Assembly: GCA_947478725.1 (NCBI GenBank)
Contig: CANJWZ010000004.1
Location: 62,001-126,000 of the forward strand
Direction: 5' to 3'
DNA from: Comamonadaceae bacterium
GTDB lineage: Bacteria > Pseudomonadota > Gammaproteobacteria > Burkholderiales > Burkholderiaceae_C
DNA: 64,000 nt
Positions 1 to 8,438 of the stretch are shown here, in pieces (positions within the stretch are counted from its first letter, which is position 1; each line of letters starts with the position of its first letter). The translations under genes and the position numbers were made by a program. The notes beneath the pieces are model-generated. The model searched no databases. It was not told where the DNA came from and was given only the letters and a program-made list of their open reading frames with translations.

Positions 1-462
1 ATTTGGAGGTGGGTTGGCCAGCAGCTCTCTGGCTTTGGCGATGTCGGCGTCGCTCAATGCCGCAGGCTGGACGCTGCGCCTGCGCCGCCTGACGTTCAGC
101 ACCAGCATCAGCAGGGCAATTGCCAGCAACGTAAACGGCCCCAGCCACAGCAGCACGGTGGTGGTTTTAAGCGGTGGACGGTACAACACAAAGTCGCCGT
201 AACGCTCGACCATGAAATCCAGAATCTGCCTTTGCGACTGGCCCTGCGTGAGCTTGATGCGGATCTGGTTTTTCAGGTCAACCGCCAGATCGGCATGCGA
301 CGCGGCTATGGTTTCGTTTTGGCAGACGAGACAACGCAGCTCTTCGGCAATCACCATCATGCGGGCTTCAAGGGCCGGGTCTGCCGATGTGTTGGCCGCG
401 ACTTTGGCTAGCGCATTCAAGCTTGAGCAGATCAACAAGGCGATGAAGAGATACCTGAGCAT
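1..462 (-). CDS. ccmH: Cytochrome c maturation protein CcmH (partial, C-terminus off the left edge)
   Basis: CcmH is a membrane-anchored periplasmic thiol protein that reduces apocytochrome cysteines before heme attachment. My translation of the minus strand from the ATG at 460-462 gives 154 residues open at the window edge. It has a signal peptide (residues 1-20), the family motif RCLVCQN at about 43-49 with the CxxC pair, and a membrane span near 105-122 followed by a run of arginines. The visible length is close to a full CcmH. The ATG follows the ccmG stop directly (TAA-ATG), so the two are translationally coupled as the last genes of the ccm operon. Confidence 0.9.
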   Translation of the reverse strand, partial: MLRYLFIALLICSSLNALAKVAANTSADPALEARMMVIAEELRCLVCQNETIAASHADLAVDLKNQIRIKLTQGQSQRQILDFMVERYGDFVLYRPPLKTTTVLLWLGPFTLLAIALLMLVLNVRRRRRSVQPAALSDADIAKARELLANPPPN

Positions 463-1002
463 TTAACCGGCCGAGAGTTTTTTAACCAGCGGCAAAATCG
501 TGTCCCGCAATGCCTCGGGCGTGACCGGGCCAATCTGCTTGTAGCGAATCACGCCCTGCTTGTCGACCACAAAGGTCTCGGGCACACCGTACACGCCCAG
601 GTCAATCCCTACCAGGCCGTCAGCATCGACGAGTGACTGCACATAAGGGTTGCCAAAATTGGCCAGCCAGGCCACCGCCGCAGGCGACTTGTCTTTGTAG
701 TTCAAGCCGTAGATGGACACCTGCTTGGTTTTGGAAAGTTCGACCAGTACCGGGTGCTCAATGCGGCAGGCCACGCACCACGATGCCCAGACGTTGAGCA
801 GCCAGACCTGGCCCAGCATGTCTTGCGCGGCGATGGTCTTGTCGGGTTGGCTCAATACCGCCAACTTGAATTGAGGCAGCGGTTTGTTGATCAGGGGCGA
901 GGGTACTTCACGCGGATTCAGCGTCAGGCCAATGGCTAAAAAGCCAACCAGCACGATAAAAATACCCAGCGGCAGGAACCGCTTGAAGGTGGTGCTGCTC
1001 AT
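463..1002 (-). CDS. ccmG: Thiol:disulfide interchange protein CcmG/DsbE
   Basis: Periplasmic thioredoxin-like reductant for cytochrome c maturation, held in the membrane by an N-terminal anchor. The 179-residue product has a hydrophobic segment at about 9-28, then a thioredoxin fold with the active site WASWCVAC (Cys76, Cys79), preceded by the LLNVWASW strand. A cis-Pro loop YGVPET lies further on. Its start overlaps the ccmF stop. Length is normal for DsbE. It likely reduces CcmH or apocytochrome in the pathway that loads heme on PufC and other c-type cytochromes. Confidence 0.95.
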   Translation of the reverse strand: MSSTTFKRFLPLGIFIVLVGFLAIGLTLNPREVPSPLINKPLPQFKLAVLSQPDKTIAAQDMLGQVWLLNVWASWCVACRIEHPVLVELSKTKQVSIYGLNYKDKSPAAVAWLANFGNPYVQSLVDADGLVGIDLGVYGVPETFVVDKQGVIRYKQIGPVTPEALRDTILPLVKKLSAG

Positions 1003-3029
1003 CAGGCCTGAACCACGGTATTGTCTTTGGCTGCGATAGGCGAAGTTACCAAGGGCCTGGCAGATTCAACGGCGGGCGCTGCTTTTTTAGCCGCCACCTT
1101 CACCGCACGGTAGCGCCGGTCCAGCACCGCCAGCAAGCCGCCGAGGGCCATCAGCACGCAACCAAACCAGATCCAGTTGACAAACGGTTTGTGGTGCAGG
1201 CGAACGCTCCACGCCGTGCTGCTGACGGGCTCGCCGAGCGCCACATACAAGTCTCTGGTGATGCCCCGGTCAATCGCCACTTCTGTCATTGGCATGCTGC
1301 GCACGGTGTAAATGCGGCGTTCGGGGCTGAGGGTGGCAATCGTCTTGTCGCCATCCGTCACGGTCAATGTCGCGCGTGCTGACGAGTAGTTCGGGCCCTT
1401 GGCCTGCACCACCTTGTCCAGCTTGAAGGTGTAGCCGCCGACGGTCGCGGTTTCACCGGGCTCCATGCGCACATCGTTTTCGCTCTGAAAACTGCTCACA
1501 ACAGTCACACCAACAATGAACACCGCAATGCCAAAGTGCGCCAGCAGCATGCCGTAGTAGCTGCCGGGCTGCGCTGCGAAGCGGGCCAGCCAGCTGGGCG
1601 AGCGGTGCTCGCGCACTTTGGTGATCAGGTTCACAACAGCTGTGCTTGCCACCCACACCGCCAGCAGCAAGCCCAAGCCCGTCATGGGCGTCCAGCTGCC
1701 CAGCAGCATTGGCGCGATGATGGCACTTGCAATGCTGACGCCAATCGCCCACCGCAGGCGCTTGGCCAGGTCCATCACTTCAGCCTGGCGCCAGCGGGTC
1801 ATGGGGCCAACACCCATCAAGAACAGAGCAGGAGCAATCAAAGGTACAAAAACGGCTACAAAATACGGTGGGCCCACTGACAGCTTGCCCATGCCAAGTG
1901 CGTCAATGACCAGTGGGTACAGCGTGCCAAGGAGAACAGCCGCAGCGGCCACCACCAGCAACACATTGTTGGCCAGCAGCATGGATTCACGCGACACCGG
2001 CTCAAAGCTGCCGCCCAAACCCACACGCGGCGCGCGCCAGGCAAACAGCGCCAGCGAACCACCAATCACGAACGCCAGAAAACCCAGAATAAAAATGCCG
2101 CGCGCGGGGTCTGTCGCAAAGGCGTGAACAGATGAGAGCACACCTGAACGCACAATGAACGTACCCAACAGCGAGAGGGAAAACGTCATGATGGCCAGCA
2201 GGGCGGTCCACATTTTGAAGCCGCCGCGCTTTTCCGTCACGGCCAGTGAATGAATCAGCGCCGTGCCGACCAGCCAGGGCATAAAGGATGCGTTTTCGAC
2301 CGGGTCCCAAAACCACCAACCACCCCAGCCTAATTCGTAGTACGCCCAAAAACTGCCGAGTGCAATGCCTACCGTCAAAAAACACCACGCCACCGTCGTC
2401 CAAGGGCGTGACCAGCGCGCCCAGGCGGCGTCAAGCCGGCCCGACAACAGCGCCGCAATCGCAAACGCAAAAGCCACTACAAAACCCACATAACCCATGT
2501 AAAGCATGGGCGGGTGGATGATCATGCCGGGGTCTTGCAGCAAAGGGTTCAGGTCTTGCCCATCGGGCGCGGCGGGAAGCAGTCGGGTAAAGGGGTTGGA
2601 CGTGAGCAGCGTGAACAAAATAAAACCGCAGCTGATCAAACCCATCACGCCCAGCACGCGCGCCACCATGCGGTCATCCAGCTGCTTCGAAAAAATGGAC
2701 ACCGCCAACGTCCAGCCCGCCAAAATCAGTGCCCACAACAAAATCGAACCTTCGTGGTTGCCCCATACGGCGGTGAATTTGTAAACCAAAGGCAGCATGC
2801 TGTTGGAATGCTGCGCCGCCAGCTGAACCGAAAAGTCATTGGTGACAAACGCATAGGTCAGGCACCCGTAGGCTATTGCGACAAACACAAATTGCCCGCG
2901 TGCTGAAGGCCGCGCCAGCGCCATCCATGCAGCGTTTCCTTTGTGTGCGCCAATCAATGGCAGCACGCTTTGGGACAGCGCCATCATGAAGGCCAAAATA
3001 AGGGCGAAGTGGCCGAGTTCACTGATCAT
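1002..3029 (-). CDS. ccmF: Heme lyase subunit CcmF
   Basis: Large polytopic membrane protein that joins heme from holo-CcmE to the CxxCH motifs of apocytochromes. The 675 residues contain many membrane spans and the tryptophan-rich heme-handling signature WWFWDPVEN at about 238-246. Conserved periplasmic histidines sit in HEG (about 92), the IHPPMLYMGY segment (about 171-180) and just after the WWD motif. Full length for the family. It is separated from ccmE upstream by about 53 bp and overlaps ccmG downstream. Confidence 0.97.
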   Translation of the reverse strand: MISELGHFALILAFMMALSQSVLPLIGAHKGNAAWMALARPSARGQFVFVAIAYGCLTYAFVTNDFSVQLAAQHSNSMLPLVYKFTAVWGNHEGSILLWALILAGWTLAVSIFSKQLDDRMVARVLGVMGLISCGFILFTLLTSNPFTRLLPAAPDGQDLNPLLQDPGMIIHPPMLYMGYVGFVVAFAFAIAALLSGRLDAAWARWSRPWTTVAWCFLTVGIALGSFWAYYELGWGGWWFWDPVENASFMPWLVGTALIHSLAVTEKRGGFKMWTALLAIMTFSLSLLGTFIVRSGVLSSVHAFATDPARGIFILGFLAFVIGGSLALFAWRAPRVGLGGSFEPVSRESMLLANNVLLVVAAAAVLLGTLYPLVIDALGMGKLSVGPPYFVAVFVPLIAPALFLMGVGPMTRWRQAEVMDLAKRLRWAIGVSIASAIIAPMLLGSWTPMTGLGLLLAVWVASTAVVNLITKVREHRSPSWLARFAAQPGSYYGMLLAHFGIAVFIVGVTVVSSFQSENDVRMEPGETATVGGYTFKLDKVVQAKGPNYSSARATLTVTDGDKTIATLSPERRIYTVRSMPMTEVAIDRGITRDLYVALGEPVSSTAWSVRLHHKPFVNWIWFGCVLMALGGLLAVLDRRYRAVKVAAKKAAPAVESARPLVTSPIAAKDNTVVQA

Positions 3030-3082
3030 GGTGGCTTGATGGTTGGTTCGATTGAGGGGCTGGGGGGCGAGGGGGCGAGGGC

Positions 3083-3550
3083 TTAGGGGGCTTGTTTGAG
3101 GGTAGCGCTGGTCTGTTGCGGCTTGCCCGCTGCAGCGTTTTTCAAGGCTTCGGCGGCTTCGGGCGGCATGTAGTTTTCATCATGCTTGGCCAGTACCTGG
3201 TCGGCCCTGAAGAGGCCGTCGGCGCCCAGTTTGCCCTGTGCCACCACGCCTTTGCCTTCTTTAAACAGGTCAGGCAGCAGGCCGGTGTAGGTGACAGGAA
3301 TCGTCTTGGCCAGATCGGTGACCACAAACCGGGTCGTCAGTCCCTGGGTTTCACGCTGGATGCTGCCTTCCTCCACCAAGCCGCCAATGCGAAAGCTTCG
3401 GCCCTGAGGCGCTTCGTTGGCCGCAACCTGCGTGGGGCTGAAGAAAAACACCAGATTGCTGTTGAAGGCGTTCAGCACCAGCGCGGTAGCCACACCCAGG
3501 GCAGCAAGCCCGCAGGCAATCGCTATCAGTCGTTTGCTTCTTGGTTTCAT
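3083..3550 (-). CDS. ccmE: Heme chaperone CcmE
   Basis: Periplasmic heme carrier that binds heme covalently through a histidine and passes it to CcmF. The 155-residue product has an N-terminal anchor (residues 7-26), the OB-fold region with [10 protein letters not shown] (about 54-63), and the heme-binding motif HDENY with His123 and Tyr127. The stop of ccmD and the start of ccmE overlap (ATGA), as expected in a coupled ccm operon. The C-terminal tail is low-complexity and charged, as usual. Confidence 0.96.
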   Translation of the reverse strand: MKPRSKRLIAIACGLAALGVATALVLNAFNSNLVFFFSPTQVAANEAPQGRSFRIGGLVEEGSIQRETQGLTTRFVVTDLAKTIPVTYTGLLPDLFKEGKGVVAQGKLGADGLFRADQVLAKHDENYMPPEAAEALKNAAAGKPQQTSATLKQAP

Positions 3551-3732
3551 GACTCGAATTGTCCGGTATCTGGCGCGCCCTGCTCGCGCGCCTCAGACAA
3601 AAGCGCACGGCGCTTGAGGTTAAGGGTGACGGGCTCCATGATGCAAACCAGCAGGCAAGCACCCATCGACCCCCAAACATAAAGACCGTAGCCGCCCATC
3701 GCTAAAAAATCACTGGCGCTATTCCACATCAC
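3547..3732 (-). CDS. ccmD: Heme exporter protein CcmD
   Basis: Small single-span protein of the CcmABCD heme-handling complex; it helps release holo-CcmE. The 61-residue product has the typical CcmD pattern: a short aromatic and glycine-rich N-terminus ([14 protein letters not shown]), one membrane helix, then a basic cytoplasmic tail. It overlaps ccmC upstream and ccmE downstream by a few bases. An alternative start one codon later is possible. Identification rests on size, topology, motif and position. Confidence 0.9.
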   Translation of the reverse strand: MMWNSASDFLAMGGYGLYVWGSMGACLLVCIMEPVTLNLKRRALLSEAREQGAPDTGQFES

Positions 3733-4472
3733 ATGACCCCCATCTCGGCACGCGCCCAGGCGGTGTGGCGTTCACGTTCAAGAATAATGACCCGCACCCG
3801 CTTGAGCACCACTGCAATACAGTAAGCCCAAAAAGCCAGTGCCATGACCAGCATGGCAATCAGCATGGGTGTGGCCATGCTCGTGCCTTTAAAGCTGACG
3901 GATGCGCCCTGGTGCAGGGTGTTCCACCATTTGACTGAAAAATAAATGATCGGCACGTTCACCACGCCAATCAATGCCAGTAGCCCCGCAGCCCTGTCTG
4001 CCCGGCGCACGTCATCAATCGATGCATGCAGGGACATAAAACCGATGTACAAAAAAAGCAGAACCAGCTCAGATGTCAGGCGCGCGTCCCATACCCACCA
4101 CGCGCCCCAGGTGGGCTTGCCCCACAGCGCACCTGTCCAGAGCGCCAATACCGTCATCAGCGCACCCGTTGGGGCCAGCGCGCAAGCCATCATGGACGAC
4201 AGGCGCGAGTTAAACACCAGCCCGACGCCCGCCCAGCCGGCCATGGCGACGTAAATCACCATCGACATCCAGGCCGTGGGCACGTGGACAAAAATAATCC
4301 GGTAGGCTTGGCCCTGCGTGGCATCGGTCGGGGCCACCCACAGGCCCAGGTACAGACCATAGGCGGCCAACAGAACCCCGGCCACCGTAAACCATGGCGT
4401 CAGGCGCCCGGCCAGTGGGTAAAAGCGCTGCGGCGCGGCAAATTGAAACCAGTTGATCTTGTCGGTGGGCAC
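3729..4472 (-). CDS. ccmC: Heme exporter protein CcmC
   Basis: Six-span membrane protein that attaches heme to CcmE. The 247 residues show the tryptophan-rich periplasmic motif WGAWWVWDARLTSEL and flanking conserved histidines (IFVHVPTAWMS before it, SLHASID after it). It has normal length and sits between ccmB and ccmD. The roughly 60 bp between it and ccmB is the only sizeable gap in the left part of the operon and shows no clear terminator. Confidence 0.96.
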   Translation of the reverse strand: MPTDKINWFQFAAPQRFYPLAGRLTPWFTVAGVLLAAYGLYLGLWVAPTDATQGQAYRIIFVHVPTAWMSMVIYVAMAGWAGVGLVFNSRLSSMMACALAPTGALMTVLALWTGALWGKPTWGAWWVWDARLTSELVLLFLYIGFMSLHASIDDVRRADRAAGLLALIGVVNVPIIYFSVKWWNTLHQGASVSFKGTSMATPMLIAMLVMALAFWAYCIAVVLKRVRVIILERERHTAWARAEMGVM

Positions 4473-4533
4473 TTGTCTTGATTCCTAAATCTTCTGAGTC
4501 ATTTTATTCAGCCGGCTAAGGTGTACAGGCCGT

Positions 4534-5220
4534 TCATTCCATCGAAATCCGCAGTGCCGCAGCCGACACCCAGGGTGCGGCCAGCAGCCCGACGATCAGC
4601 AGCGCCCCCAGCAACGAGAAATGCCCTGCCACACCCAGCCCGGCGGTGTGCGCCTCGACGGCACCAGCGCCAAAAATCAGCACCGGAATAGTCAAAGGGA
4701 GCACCAGCAAGGACAGCAAGACACTGGAGCCGCGCAAACCGACCGTCAGAGCAGCACCCATCGAGCCAACCAGGCTCAAAATGGGCGTGCCCAGCAGCAG
4801 CGACAGCACCAGCACCCCGGTAGCCGATGCCGACAAATCAAACTGCAAGGCCAGCACGGGCGACAGCAGCACCAACGGCAGGCCGGAGCCGACCCAGTGC
4901 GCCATCGTTTTGCCAAAAACAAGCAGCGCCAGCGGATGGGTTGACAGCAGCATCTGTTCTAAAGTTCCGTCGGCGTGGTCGTCGGCAAACAGACGCGGCA
5001 GGGACAGCATGGATGCCAGCATCGCTGCCACCCACAAGACACCGGGCGCCATGGTGCGCAGCAATTGAGGTTCAGGCCCGACCCCCAGCGGGAACAGGCT
5101 GACCACCATGACAAAAAAGATCAGCGTTGACAAGGTATCGCTGCGCCGCCGCAAGGCCACCCGCAGGTCGCGCCGCAGCACCACCATCAGGCCCGTCAGC
5201 AGGCGGGGTTTTGCGCTCAT
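4534..5220 (-). CDS. ccmB: Heme exporter protein CcmB
   Basis: Membrane subunit of the CcmAB ABC transporter, which uses ATP to release holo-CcmE from CcmC. I take the start at MSAKPRLLTG because its ATG overlaps the ccmA stop (ATGA); a longer frame upstream only shadows ccmA. The roughly 228-residue product has six hydrophobic segments and the characteristic cytoplasmic stretch RLFADDHADGTLEQML, plus LLSTHPLALLVFGKT. Length matches CcmB. Confidence 0.95.
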   Translation of the reverse strand: MSAKPRLLTGLMVVLRRDLRVALRRRSDTLSTLIFFVMVVSLFPLGVGPEPQLLRTMAPGVLWVAAMLASMLSLPRLFADDHADGTLEQMLLSTHPLALLVFGKTMAHWVGSGLPLVLLSPVLALQFDLSASATGVLVLSLLLGTPILSLVGSMGAALTVGLRGSSVLLSLLVLPLTIPVLIFGAGAVEAHTAGLGVAGHFSLLGALLIVGLLAAPWVSAAALRISME

Positions 5221-5840
5221 AGCGTCAAGTCCAGCTGATTCGCTGCGGCAATGGGCATGTCCTGGTGACTGGTCAGCACCACCATGCCGGCGTTTTTCAG
5301 ATGGCCCTCTATCAGGCCGGTCAGCCATGCGTTGGCGGCAATGTCCAGTGCATTAAAGGGTTCATCAAGAATCCACAAAGGGGCATGTTGGCTCAGGGCC
5401 AGGCGCGCCAGGGCGCTGCGCCTGCGCTGGCCTTGGGACAGGCGGCGTGCAGGGATGCGCGCATGGCTGCGCAGCCCAGCACCATCAAGCGCTGCCAACG
5501 CTGCCGGCAGGGTGGGAATGTGTCCGCCCAGGGCGCAAGCGTCGATCAAATTTTCAAGGGGCGACAGTTCATCTTTCAAGGCAGCCGCGTGACCCAGGTA
5601 CATCAGGTCCTGCCCCATCGTGTCGCGCTGTACGTTTAAGGGTTTTCCATGCCATAGCACCTGACCGCTGGTAGGCAGCAGCAAGCCGCACAGCATGCGC
5701 AGCAAACTGGTCTTGCCCGCGCCATTGGCACCGCGCACCCGCAGCAGTTCGCCCGGTTTAACAGCCAGCGACAGGCCGCAAAACAACTGGCGGCTGCCTC
5801 TGGTGCAGGCCAGGTTGTCCAGTTCAAGACCCTGGCTCAT
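5217..5840 (-). CDS. ccmA: Heme exporter ATP-binding subunit CcmA
   Basis: ATPase subunit of the CcmAB complex. The 207 residues contain a Walker A loop (GANGAGKTSLL, about residues 38-48), an ABC signature LSQGQRRR, and a Walker B stretch WILDEPFNALD. It is the first gene of the minus-strand ccm operon. Its start lies about 200 bp from the divergently transcribed crtE, so the two operons share one intergenic control region. Confidence 0.95.
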   Translation of the reverse strand: MSQGLELDNLACTRGSRQLFCGLSLAVKPGELLRVRGANGAGKTSLLRMLCGLLLPTSGQVLWHGKPLNVQRDTMGQDLMYLGHAAALKDELSPLENLIDACALGGHIPTLPAALAALDGAGLRSHARIPARRLSQGQRRRSALARLALSQHAPLWILDEPFNALDIAANAWLTGLIEGHLKNAGMVVLTSHQDMPIAAANQLDLTL

Positions 5841-5979
5841 GGCTTGGCCTGAAAAAAAGGGACGCTATAAAAAAAGCCCAAAGCACAACTCCATAAAAAA
5901 TCGATTGTCGCGTGGATTGTCATGTGATGGACCAGCCGCCTGCCGTCGCGTTAAAGCGGGTTGACGGCTTCTTGAAATG

Positions 5980-6023
5980 TGTCTATATTAATTGACAGTT
6001 AACGTTGACAATTAATATTTACA
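5980..6023. promoter_or_regulatory. Tandem PpsR/CrtJ-type operator upstream of crtE
   Basis: A perfect TGT-N12-ACA palindrome lies at 5980-5997. A second with one mismatch (TGA-N12-ACA) lies at 6006-6023, exactly 8 bp after the first. Pairs of TGT-N12-ACA sites 8 bp apart are the known cooperative binding arrangement of the aerobic photosynthesis repressor CrtJ/PpsR. A TTGACA hexamer (5992-5997) overlaps site 1, with ATATTT 17 bp further on as a weak -10 candidate, so binding would block the promoter. No ppsR gene is in the window. Confidence 0.75.
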
Positions 6024-6039
6024 CTCAACTGGAGCACCT

Positions 6040-6960
6040 ATGAAGGCCATCACACACATTGAACAATCCTTGGCTGCCGCACTGGCTCTCGGCGAGGCGC
6101 CGGGTTGCCCGCCCAAGCTGGCCAACGCGGTACGACATGCTGTGTTTCCGGGTGGGGCGCGTATCCGGCCTCAGCTGTGCCTGGCGGTGGCGCATGCATG
6201 TGGCAACGACGATCCCTTGCTGGCCGATGCCGCAGCAGTGGCCATTGAACTGCTGCATTGCGCCTCACTGGTGCATGACGACTTGCCGTGTTTTGACGAT
6301 GCCCCAACACGCCGTGGTCGTGCTTCGGTGCATTGGGCGTATGGCGAAAGTCTGGCGGTTCTGGCAGGTGACGCCCTGATCGTGCTGGCTTTCCAGACCC
6401 TTGGCCTGGCAGGTGGTCAGTCCCCCAAACGCATGGCCGAAGTGCTTGGCGTGGTCGCCAAAGGTGTCGGTATGCCCTTTGGTATTGTGGCGGGGCAGGC
6501 CTGGGAAAGCGAGTCACGGGTGTCGCTCACGGCGTATCAGCGGGCCAAGACAGGCGCCCTTTTTGTCGCGGCAACGGCTGGCGGTGCTTTGGCCGCGGGC
6601 GCAGACCCCAAGCCCTGGGTGGCGCTGGGCGAGTGGCTCGGTGAGGCCTATCAGGTGGCCGACGATATTCGCGATGTGATGGCAGACCCAAGCTTGCTGG
6701 GCAAGCCGGTGGGCCAGGACCTTGCACTGGGCCGCCCCAGTTCTGCGATTGACCTCGGGCTGGGTGGCGCCATCGCTTACTTCGAAAAACTGGTGCAGTC
6801 GGCCATCGATTCGGTGCCTGAATGCACCAGCCGCGAGGCGATGCGCCAGCTGGTGCGCCAGGAGTCAGAGCGTCTGGTGCCACGCGAGGCCTGCGACAAG
6901 TTCAGGCATGTGCAGGCTGTGCAGGGTGATACGTCCTCTGTCAAAGGTGTTGCTGCCTGA
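6040..6960 (+). CDS. crtE: Geranylgeranyl diphosphate synthase CrtE
   Basis: Short-chain polyprenyl diphosphate synthase. It supplies geranylgeranyl diphosphate for carotenoids and the bacteriochlorophyll tail. The 306-residue product carries the first aspartate-rich motif HDDLPCFDDAPTRRG (from about 79), the upstream GGARIRPQL, and the second aspartate motif DDIRD (near 208). It is the first gene of a plus-strand operon and its stop overlaps the crtF start (TGATG). Position next to crtF and tandem PpsR sites favours CrtE over a housekeeping farnesyl diphosphate synthase. Confidence 0.92.
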   Translation: MKAITHIEQSLAAALALGEAPGCPPKLANAVRHAVFPGGARIRPQLCLAVAHACGNDDPLLADAAAVAIELLHCASLVHDDLPCFDDAPTRRGRASVHWAYGESLAVLAGDALIVLAFQTLGLAGGQSPKRMAEVLGVVAKGVGMPFGIVAGQAWESESRVSLTAYQRAKTGALFVAATAGGALAAGADPKPWVALGEWLGEAYQVADDIRDVMADPSLLGKPVGQDLALGRPSSAIDLGLGGAIAYFEKLVQSAIDSVPECTSREAMRQLVRQESERLVPREACDKFRHVQAVQGDTSSVKGVAA

Positions 6961-8156
6961 TGCGAACACTCGACTTGGCCAAGCCGCTGGACGGGGGGCA
7001 TAGCAGGCCTGCCTGGCGTGATCGGCTGGATGCGTGGATGGACAGAAAGCTCACCGACCCCGGTTTTTCACGTTGGGCTGCCGCAAATGTGTTGACCCGC
7101 TGGATCACACGCAGACGCGCGCAGCAGGTGTTTGATGTGATGGCTGGTTTTGTGTATTCGCAAGTGCTGTTGGCGTGTGTGCGTCTGCGCATTCTTGAGC
7201 TTGTCAATGAGTCGCCACGCACGCTGGACGAGCTGGCACACATTTGCCATGTGCCCGCATCGGCCTTGCAGCGTTTGATCAATTCTGCTGTCGCGCTCCG
7301 GTTGCTGTCGCTGCGCGGGCAGGGCCGCTACGGCTTGGGAGCGCTCGGTGCACCCGTTGCTGGTCATCCGGGCATACGCGCCATGATTGAGCACCACGCT
7401 GTGCTGTACCACGACATGCAAGACCCGGTAGCCCTGCTGCGTGACCAGGTCAGTGACGGACAAATGATGGCGTACTGGCCGTATGTTGAAACCCATATTC
7501 AGGACCTTGGTACCAGTGGGCAGCCGCAACAAGCCCCCAGAGCCTGGGAACAGGAAAAAGTGTCGCGTTATTCGCAGCTCATGTCCGCGTCGCAGCCCTT
7601 TGTGGTGGACGAGGTGTTGGCGACCTACTCATTTGCCAGGCACCAATGCGTGCTGGATGTGGGTGGCGGGCAGGGTACGTTTGTCAGTCGTTTGGCGGGG
7701 CACGCAACGCACCTCAAGCTCAAGTTGTTTGACTTGCCCCAAGTCGCTGCGCTGGCGCAGGACAACTTCAGGAAGAAATCTCTTTCTGACCGGGCAGATG
7801 CTTTTGGTGGTGATTTTTTAAAGGATTCGCTGCCTGAAGGCGCGGACCTGGTCACGCTGATACGTGTTGCGCACGACCATCCCGATGCACACGTCAACAT
7901 CATCTTGCGCGCCATCTTCAAGGCTTTGCCTGCGGGCGGCACCTTGCTGCTGACCGAGCCAATGGCCCAGGCCAGCGACGAGGCGCCGCTTGGCGATGCT
8001 TATTTCCATTTCTATCTTTTGGCGATGGGCTCGGGCCGCTTGCGCACCGTCAAAGAGTTGAGCGACATGATCATGAACGCGGGCTTTGACCGCGTTGACG
8101 TCATGGCCAACGCCATGCCTTTGCAGACGCGAATTCTTGTGGCGCGCAAAAAATAA
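6960..8156 (+). CDS. crtF: Hydroxyneurosporene O-methyltransferase CrtF
   Basis: SAM-dependent methyltransferase that converts the tertiary hydroxyl of hydroxyneurosporene/demethylspheroidene to a methoxy group in spheroidene synthesis. The 398-residue product has a winged-helix N-terminal half (LDELAHICHVPASALQRL near 89-106) and a Rossmann SAM-binding motif VLDVGGGQGT at 231-240, followed by the catalytic region ending LLTEP. This is the standard CrtF architecture and length. It is coupled to crtE; in other purple bacteria bchC follows, but here only a remnant does. Confidence 0.93.
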   Translation: MRTLDLAKPLDGGHSRPAWRDRLDAWMDRKLTDPGFSRWAAANVLTRWITRRRAQQVFDVMAGFVYSQVLLACVRLRILELVNESPRTLDELAHICHVPASALQRLINSAVALRLLSLRGQGRYGLGALGAPVAGHPGIRAMIEHHAVLYHDMQDPVALLRDQVSDGQMMAYWPYVETHIQDLGTSGQPQQAPRAWEQEKVSRYSQLMSASQPFVVDEVLATYSFARHQCVLDVGGGQGTFVSRLAGHATHLKLKLFDLPQVAALAQDNFRKKSLSDRADAFGGDFLKDSLPEGADLVTLIRVAHDHPDAHVNIILRAIFKALPAGGTLLLTEPMAQASDEAPLGDAYFHFYLLAMGSGRLRTVKELSDMIMNAGFDRVDVMANAMPLQTRILVARKK

Positions 8157-8183
8157 GTGTTTACCCTAGATTAGTCCAAATAA

Positions 8184-8227
8184 CGTCAATATTAGTTGAC
8201 ACTTTTAAACGTAAACGTAAACTGACA
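8184..8227. promoter_or_regulatory. Tandem PpsR/CrtJ-like palindromes before the bchC remnant
   Basis: Two CGT-N12-ACA near-palindromes lie at 8184-8201 and 8210-8227, again separated by exactly 8 bp. Each has one mismatch to TGT-N12-ACA. The second ends 2 bp before the old bchC start codon. The geometry matches the operator before crtE, so this is likely the PpsR-controlled bch promoter. It would still drive bchXYZ and possibly puf although bchC itself is gone. Confidence 0.6.
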
Positions 8228-8229
8228 TC

Positions 8230-8438
8230 ATGCAAGCCGAAGCGATCGTATTTACAAGTCCAAAAGACCTGAAAGTCCAGATTCTGGAATTGGCTGGCTT
8301 TTGCAAACAAGCACTCAGTTTTTCCTTTGCACCAGCCTTTGTGGGCGATAAGCCCTCGAATGCAGCCAGCACCTACGAATCGCTGTTGGCGACGCAGTCT
8401 GCTTAAAAATGATTTTGGATTGGAAGCACCGCACATGA
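8230..8438 (+). pseudogene. bchC: bchC remnant (two internal deletions plus a frameshift)
   Basis: BchC is the NAD-dependent 3-hydroxyethyl bacteriochlorophyllide a dehydrogenase, normally about 310 residues. Here the ATG at 8230 starts MQAEAIVFTSPKDLKVQ, like the BchC N-terminus. About 20 codons in, it jumps to AGFCKQALSFSFAPAFV, which matches a segment near residue 230 of BchC (LAGFYSAPISFAFPPAF in Rhodobacter, from memory). It then skips roughly 40 residues to KPSNAASTYESLL. A one-base deletion near 8389 shifts the frame to GDAVCLKMILDWKHRT, the conserved BchC C-terminus, whose TGA (8436-8438) overlaps the bchX ATG. In the original frame there is a TAA at 8404. Confidence 0.9.
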
